Below, one piece after another: positions 33,240 to 36,879 of a stretch of 36,879 bases of DNA. Source of the stretch: Bacteroidales bacterium (GTDB taxonomy: Bacteria; Bacteroidota; Bacteroidia; Bacteroidales; Muribaculaceae). The translations under genes and the position numbers were made by a program. How positions within the stretch are numbered: the first letter of the stretch is position 1; each line of letters begins with the position of its first letter. The stretch is taken from NCBI GenBank assembly GCA_004555955.1, contig SFJG01000012.1:1-36879 (forward strand), in the 5' to 3' direction. The notes below the pieces were generated by a model. The model searched no databases, was not told the origin of the DNA, and saw nothing but the letters and a program-made list of their open reading frames with translations.

Positions 33240-35864
33240 ATGAAAATCAGAGCACTTTCACTTGTGATAGCATTCTTGGCTTGTCTGTCGGCTTCGGCTG
33301 TCGAGCAAAACGATACTATATACAACCCGAATATCGTTTTCTCGTCGATGCCTAAGACGTACGAAATAGCGGGAATGCGCGTCACCGGTCTGCAATACTA
33401 CGAAGATTACATCGTGATAGGCTACAGCGGCTTGGCTGTGGGCGACAAAATCGAAATTCCCGGCGACGAGCTTACAAACGCGGCAAAACGCTTTTGGAAG
33501 CAAGGTTTGTTCTCCAAGATTCAAATCAAGGTTGAGAAGATATGTGGCGACAAGGCATGGCTCGTGTTCGACCTCCGCCAACAGCCGCGCATCTCTCGCA
33601 TTGAGTACAAAGGTGTGAAAAAGGGAGAGCGCGAAGAGCTCGACAAGCGTCTTGGCTTGACTGCCGGCAACCAGATTACGCAAAACATCGTCAACCGCGG
33701 TGAGCAAATCGTGTCGGCTTTCTTCAAACAAAAAGGCTTTAGCAATGTCGATGTCAAGATTCGCCAAACGCCCGACATCACCAAAGAAAACGAGATGATT
33801 GTGACCATCGACGTCGACAAGAACGAAAAAGTCAAGGTGCACAAAATCTATATCGAAGGCAATGAGGTGCTCAGCGACAACAAGATTCAAAGAGCGATGA
33901 AGAAAACCAACGAGAAGAAACGCCTCGTCAATCTCTTCCGCCAAAAGAAATTTGTCGACACCGACTACGAAACCGATAAAGGGCTTATTATTAAGAAATA
34001 CAACGAGTTAGGCTATCGCGATGCGAAAATCGTGAGCGACTCGGTGACCAACTATAGCGACAAATATGTCGACGTACATATCACGGTCGACGAGGGTAAG
34101 AAATACTACATCAGCGACATTTCGTGGGCGGGCAACACAATCTATACGTCCGACTATCTCGACCTCGTGTTGGGTATGAAAGCCGGCGACGTCTACAACC
34201 AAACGTTGCTCAACAAGCGTACAATGGAAGACGACGACGCTGTGGCTAACCTCTATATGAACAAGGGCTACTTGTTCTTCCAACTCGTGCCGATTGAGTC
34301 GAAAATCGAAGGCGACTCGATTGCGTTGGAAATGCGTATTATGGAAGGTCCGCAGGCGCGCATCAACAGCATTGTTATTAATGGTAACGACCGTCTGTAT
34401 GAGAAGGTAATTCGCCGCGAACTGCGCGTACGTCCGGGCGAGTTGTTCTCGAAAGAGGCGTTGCAACGTTCGGCGCGCGAAATCGCCCAAACCGGTCACT
34501 TCGACCCCGAGTCGATGGACATTCGCCCCGAGCCGAATCCCGACAACGGTACGGTTGACCTAATCTTCAACCTGACGTCGAAAAACAGCGACCAAGTGGA
34601 ACTCTCTGCCGGTTGGGGACAAACCGGCGTTATCGGTAAAGTGGCGCTCAAGTTTACCAACTTCTCTATAAAGAACCTGTTCAACCCGAGTTCGTACAAG
34701 GGCATCATCCCGCAAGGCGAAGGTCAGACGTTCTCTATCAGCGCGCAGACCAATGCAAAGTACTATCAGGCATACTCGATGTCGTTCCTCGACCCGTGGT
34801 TTGGCGGAAAGCGTCCGAACTCGCTCTCCGTATCGGCGTATTATTCGCGTCAGACCGGCGTCAACTCCAACTTCTACAACCGCAACTATATGACCAGCGG
34901 TATGTACTATAACGGCTTGGGCAGCTACCTCGGCTACAATTCAAACTACTACGACAATTATTATCAGAGCAGTATCGAGAACGCCTACGACAAGAACAAA
35001 TTCTTGCAAATGGCAGGCGTAACCGTCGGCTTCGGTAAGCGTTTGAATTGGCCCGACAACTATTTCACCTTCATGGCGCAACTCTCGTATAACTGGTATC
35101 ACCTCAAGAACTGGGAATACCTATATTATATGAACAATGGTACGTCGAACTCGTTCGTGCTCGGCTTGAACCTGTCGCGCAACAGTATCGACAACCCGAT
35201 ATACACTCGTAGCGGTAGCAGTTTCTCGGTCGACCTCGGACTTACTCCTCCCGTGTCGCTTTTCTCCAACAAAGATTGGAAGGCGCTTTCGGAGGCAGGT
35301 ACGCAAGAGGCAAAAGAGGAATTGTATAAATGGATTGAATATTGGAAACTCAAATTCAAAGCAAGAACCTTTACGCCGCTGTCGAATCCCGAAAGCAAAT
35401 GGACACTCGTGTTGATGACGCGTGCCGACATCGGACTTCTAGGCAGTTATAACAAATATCTGAAGTCGCCGTTCGAAACCTTCTACGTCGGTGGCGACGG
35501 TATGTCGGGCAGCTACGGCTACGCACAGGAGACCATCGCCTTGCGCGGTTACGACAACGGCTCGTTCACGCCGTGGACCAAGGACGGTTACGCCTACACG
35601 CGCTTCTGCATGGAGCTCCACTTCCCGTTCATGTTGCAGCCGAGCACCACAATCTACGGTCTTACGTTTATCGAAGGCGGTAATGCGTGGACCGACATCA
35701 AAGAATTCTCTCCGTTCAACCTCAAGCGTTCTGCCGGCGCCGGTGTGCGCATCTATCTGCCGATGGTCGGTATGATGGGTATCGACTGGGCTTACGGTTT
35801 CGACAAGGTATTCGGCACCAAGGGTGGCAGCCACTTCCACTTCATCCTCGGTCAAGAGTTCTAA
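33240..35864 (+). CDS. bamA: Outer-membrane protein assembly factor BamA
   Basis: 874 residues from the preferred start. The signal peptide is MKIRALSLVIAFLACLSASA. Several POTRA-like domains follow to about residue 440 (RFWKQGLFSKIQIKV, KKYYISDISWAGNTIYTSDYL, ARINSIVINGNDRLYEKVIRRELRVRPGE). The C-terminal beta-barrel ends in a terminal Phe (HFILGQEF), as required for recognition by the Bam machinery. An upstream in-frame ATG at 33216 would add 8 residues; 33240 has a GGAAGA at good spacing and a cleaner signal peptide. It inserts barrel proteins into the outer membrane, and the two Skp-like chaperones follow it. Confidence 0.93.
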   Translation: MKIRALSLVIAFLACLSASAVEQNDTIYNPNIVFSSMPKTYEIAGMRVTGLQYYEDYIVIGYSGLAVGDKIEIPGDELTNAAKRFWKQGLFSKIQIKVEKICGDKAWLVFDLRQQPRISRIEYKGVKKGEREELDKRLGLTAGNQITQNIVNRGEQIVSAFFKQKGFSNVDVKIRQTPDITKENEMIVTIDVDKNEKVKVHKIYIEGNEVLSDNKIQRAMKKTNEKKRLVNLFRQKKFVDTDYETDKGLIIKKYNELGYRDAKIVSDSVTNYSDKYVDVHITVDEGKKYYISDISWAGNTIYTSDYLDLVLGMKAGDVYNQTLLNKRTMEDDDAVANLYMNKGYLFFQLVPIESKIEGDSIALEMRIMEGPQARINSIVINGNDRLYEKVIRRELRVRPGELFSKEALQRSAREIAQTGHFDPESMDIRPEPNPDNGTVDLIFNLTSKNSDQVELSAGWGQTGVIGKVALKFTNFSIKNLFNPSSYKGIIPQGEGQTFSISAQTNAKYYQAYSMSFLDPWFGGKRPNSLSVSAYYSRQTGVNSNFYNRNYMTSGMYYNGLGSYLGYNSNYYDNYYQSSIENAYDKNKFLQMAGVTVGFGKRLNWPDNYFTFMAQLSYNWYHLKNWEYLYYMNNGTSNSFVLGLNLSRNSIDNPIYTRSGSSFSVDLGLTPPVSLFSNKDWKALSEAGTQEAKEELYKWIEYWKLKFKARTFTPLSNPESKWTLVLMTRADIGLLGSYNKYLKSPFETFYVGGDGMSGSYGYAQETIALRGYDNGSFTPWTKDGYAYTRFCMELHFPFMLQPSTTIYGLTFIEGGNAWTDIKEFSPFNLKRSAGAGVRIYLPMVGMMGIDWAYGFDKVFGTKGGSHFHFILGQEF

Positions 35865-35935
35865 AATATTCAAGATGTTTTTAAACTTTGTGTGTTAAAT
35901 GTAGTCTAAATGTTAAACTTTTAATTTTATTGACT

Positions 35936-36451
35936 ATGAAAAAAATACTCGTATCGGCAGTAATTGCCATGGTATGCTCTTTAGGAGCTTTTGCTCAGAA
36001 ATATGCCTTAATCGACATGGAGTATGTGCTTAAAAACATTCCGCAATACGAAATGGCTAACGAACAGTTGAACCAGGTTTCGCTGCGATGGCAGAAAGAG
36101 GTCGAAGCCAAGACCAAAGAGGCAGAAACGCTCTACAAGAACTACCAAAGCGATATGGTGTTTTTGACCGACGAGCAAAAGAAGAAAAAAGAAGAAGAAA
36201 TCGTAGCCAAGGAGAAAGAGGCAGCCGAACTTCAATCGAAATATTTCGGACCACAGGGCGAACTATACAAGAAACGTCAATCGCTGATAGAGCCCATCCA
36301 AGCCGACATCTACGAGGCTGTCAAGAAAGTGTCGGAAGAGCGCGGCTATCAGGTGATTTTCGACCGTGCGTCGTCGGCAGGCATTATCTTTGCTTCTCCC
36401 AAAATCGATGTCAGCAACGAAGTGTTGTCGAAACTCGGTTACTCGAAGTAG
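35936..36451 (+). CDS. OmpH/Skp-family periplasmic chaperone
   Basis: 171 residues with a signal peptide (MKKILVSAVIAMVCSLGAFA). The long charged coiled-coil (LRWQKEVEAKTKEAETLYKNYQ, KKKKEEEIVAKEKEAAELQSK) is typical of Skp, which holds unfolded outer-membrane proteins. The ATG at 35936 is preferred over one at 35888, which would put a hydrophilic tail before the signal peptide. It follows bamA by 71 bases. Confidence 0.88.
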   Translation: MKKILVSAVIAMVCSLGAFAQKYALIDMEYVLKNIPQYEMANEQLNQVSLRWQKEVEAKTKEAETLYKNYQSDMVFLTDEQKKKKEEEIVAKEKEAAELQSKYFGPQGELYKKRQSLIEPIQADIYEAVKKVSEERGYQVIFDRASSAGIIFASPKIDVSNEVLSKLGYSK

Positions 36452-36497
36452 AAGCACAGCCCCGGTGGCTACGCATCTGATAAAAGTACACGATTTG

Positions 36498-36529
36498 TTT
36501 GCCTATAAATTTGTAATGTATTATCTTTG
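36498..36529 (+). promoter_or_regulatory. Promoter of the second Skp-like gene
   Basis: TTTG at 36498-36501 is followed after 20 bases by TATCTTTG at 36522-36529, a near-ideal Bacteroidetes promoter. The ATG at 36578 lies 48 bases on. Confidence 0.75.
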
Positions 36530-36577
36530 CGTGGTCATTGAAAAGACAAATCAGAATAAATTAAATACAAATTAGAT

Positions 36578-36879
36578 ATGCTTAAAAAATTGTTATTGGC
36601 TGTGTTAGTAGCAGCCCCTATGAGCCTCTTCGCTCAAAAAATCGCTTACGTCAACACTCAAGAAGTGTTCCAACTTATGCCCGACGTAAAAGAGGCAGAC
36701 GCTAAACTTGCCGAAGTTTCGAAGAAATACGAAACAGAGTATAAGAGCCTCCAAGACGAGTTCAACAAGAAGATTCAAGAATTCCAAAATCTTGCACAAG
36801 ACACTCCGGAATCAATCAAAGAGCGTCGTCAACAAGAGCTCCAAGAACTCAGCCAAAAGATTCAAAACTTTGAGGAAGT
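36578..36879 (+). CDS. Second OmpH/Skp-family chaperone, runs off the window
   Basis: The first 100 codons are visible: a signal peptide (MLKKLLLAVLVAAPMSLFA), then QKIAYVNTQEVFQLMPDVKEA and a charged coiled-coil (KKYETEYKSLQDEFNKKIQEF). It is a paralogue of the preceding gene with its own strong promoter. Two tandem skp genes after bamA are usual in Bacteroidetes. The 3' end is outside the window. Confidence 0.88.
   Translation, partial: MLKKLLLAVLVAAPMSLFAQKIAYVNTQEVFQLMPDVKEADAKLAEVSKKYETEYKSLQDEFNKKIQEFQNLAQDTPESIKERRQQELQELSQKIQNFEE

Noticed and set aside
1..36879. tRNA, rRNA, phage, transposase, toxin-antitoxin or restriction/defence genes
   Set aside because: None was recognised when reading both strands; short tRNA-like folds cannot be excluded without a dedicated search.

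Overview
The window looks like a composite of at least two unrelated gut-type bacterial genomes. Positions 1 to about 6,000 read as a Clostridia (Ruminococcus/Oscillospiraceae-like) chromosome. All genes there are on the minus strand: a metallo-beta-lactamase (MBL) fold hydrolase fragment, hemZ, a uridine-kinase-like nucleoside kinase, a zinc-ribbon protein, a SpoVB/MurJ-type flippase and mazG. SpoVB-like flippases and HemZ are hallmarks of Firmicutes. From about 6,000 onward the genes are Bacteroidales: promoters of the TTTG/TAnnTTTG type, a hybrid two-component regulator, a protein with a T9SS-like C-terminal tail, DUF4254/GT9, and the DUF6089-uppS-bamA-skp-skp block. The switch occurs inside two broken genes that share a short stretch (about 5984-6002) readable in both. 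That pattern fits an assembly chimera better than a biological transfer. The first Bacteroidales gene (DUF5722-like, 5972-7714) has different serine codon use from everything after 7978, so a second join in 7715-7977 is possible.

From 7978 the layout is mostly housekeeping: a GYF/CD225 repeat protein; aspS with a translationally coupled small lipoprotein; a divergently transcribed RluA-type pseudouridine synthase followed by a GH3-family protein and an alkaline phosphatase; DUF4254 plus a GT9 glycosyltransferase; ruvB. On the other strand lies a three-gene secreted-protein operon (64 aa, 465 aa and 1,323 aa). It is divergent from a TPR-containing hybrid histidine kinase/response regulator/AraC protein. 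Then come prmC-recX-comF (minus), divergent ribD, a DUF6242 lipoprotein, and the envelope block DUF6089-uppS-bamA-skp-skp, which runs off the window.

The best candidate for something new is the 18.0-26.9 kb region. An orphan hybrid two-component regulator (no susC/susD nearby) faces an operon encoding a coupled small basic protein, an unrecognised exported protein and a giant six-module repeat protein with a sorting tail. The operon promoter lacks a good -33 box. Just upstream of it are two 14-bp direct repeats exactly 21 bp apart, the geometry expected for an AraC-type activator. Three intergenic arrays of 7-bp repeats are a second unexplained feature.
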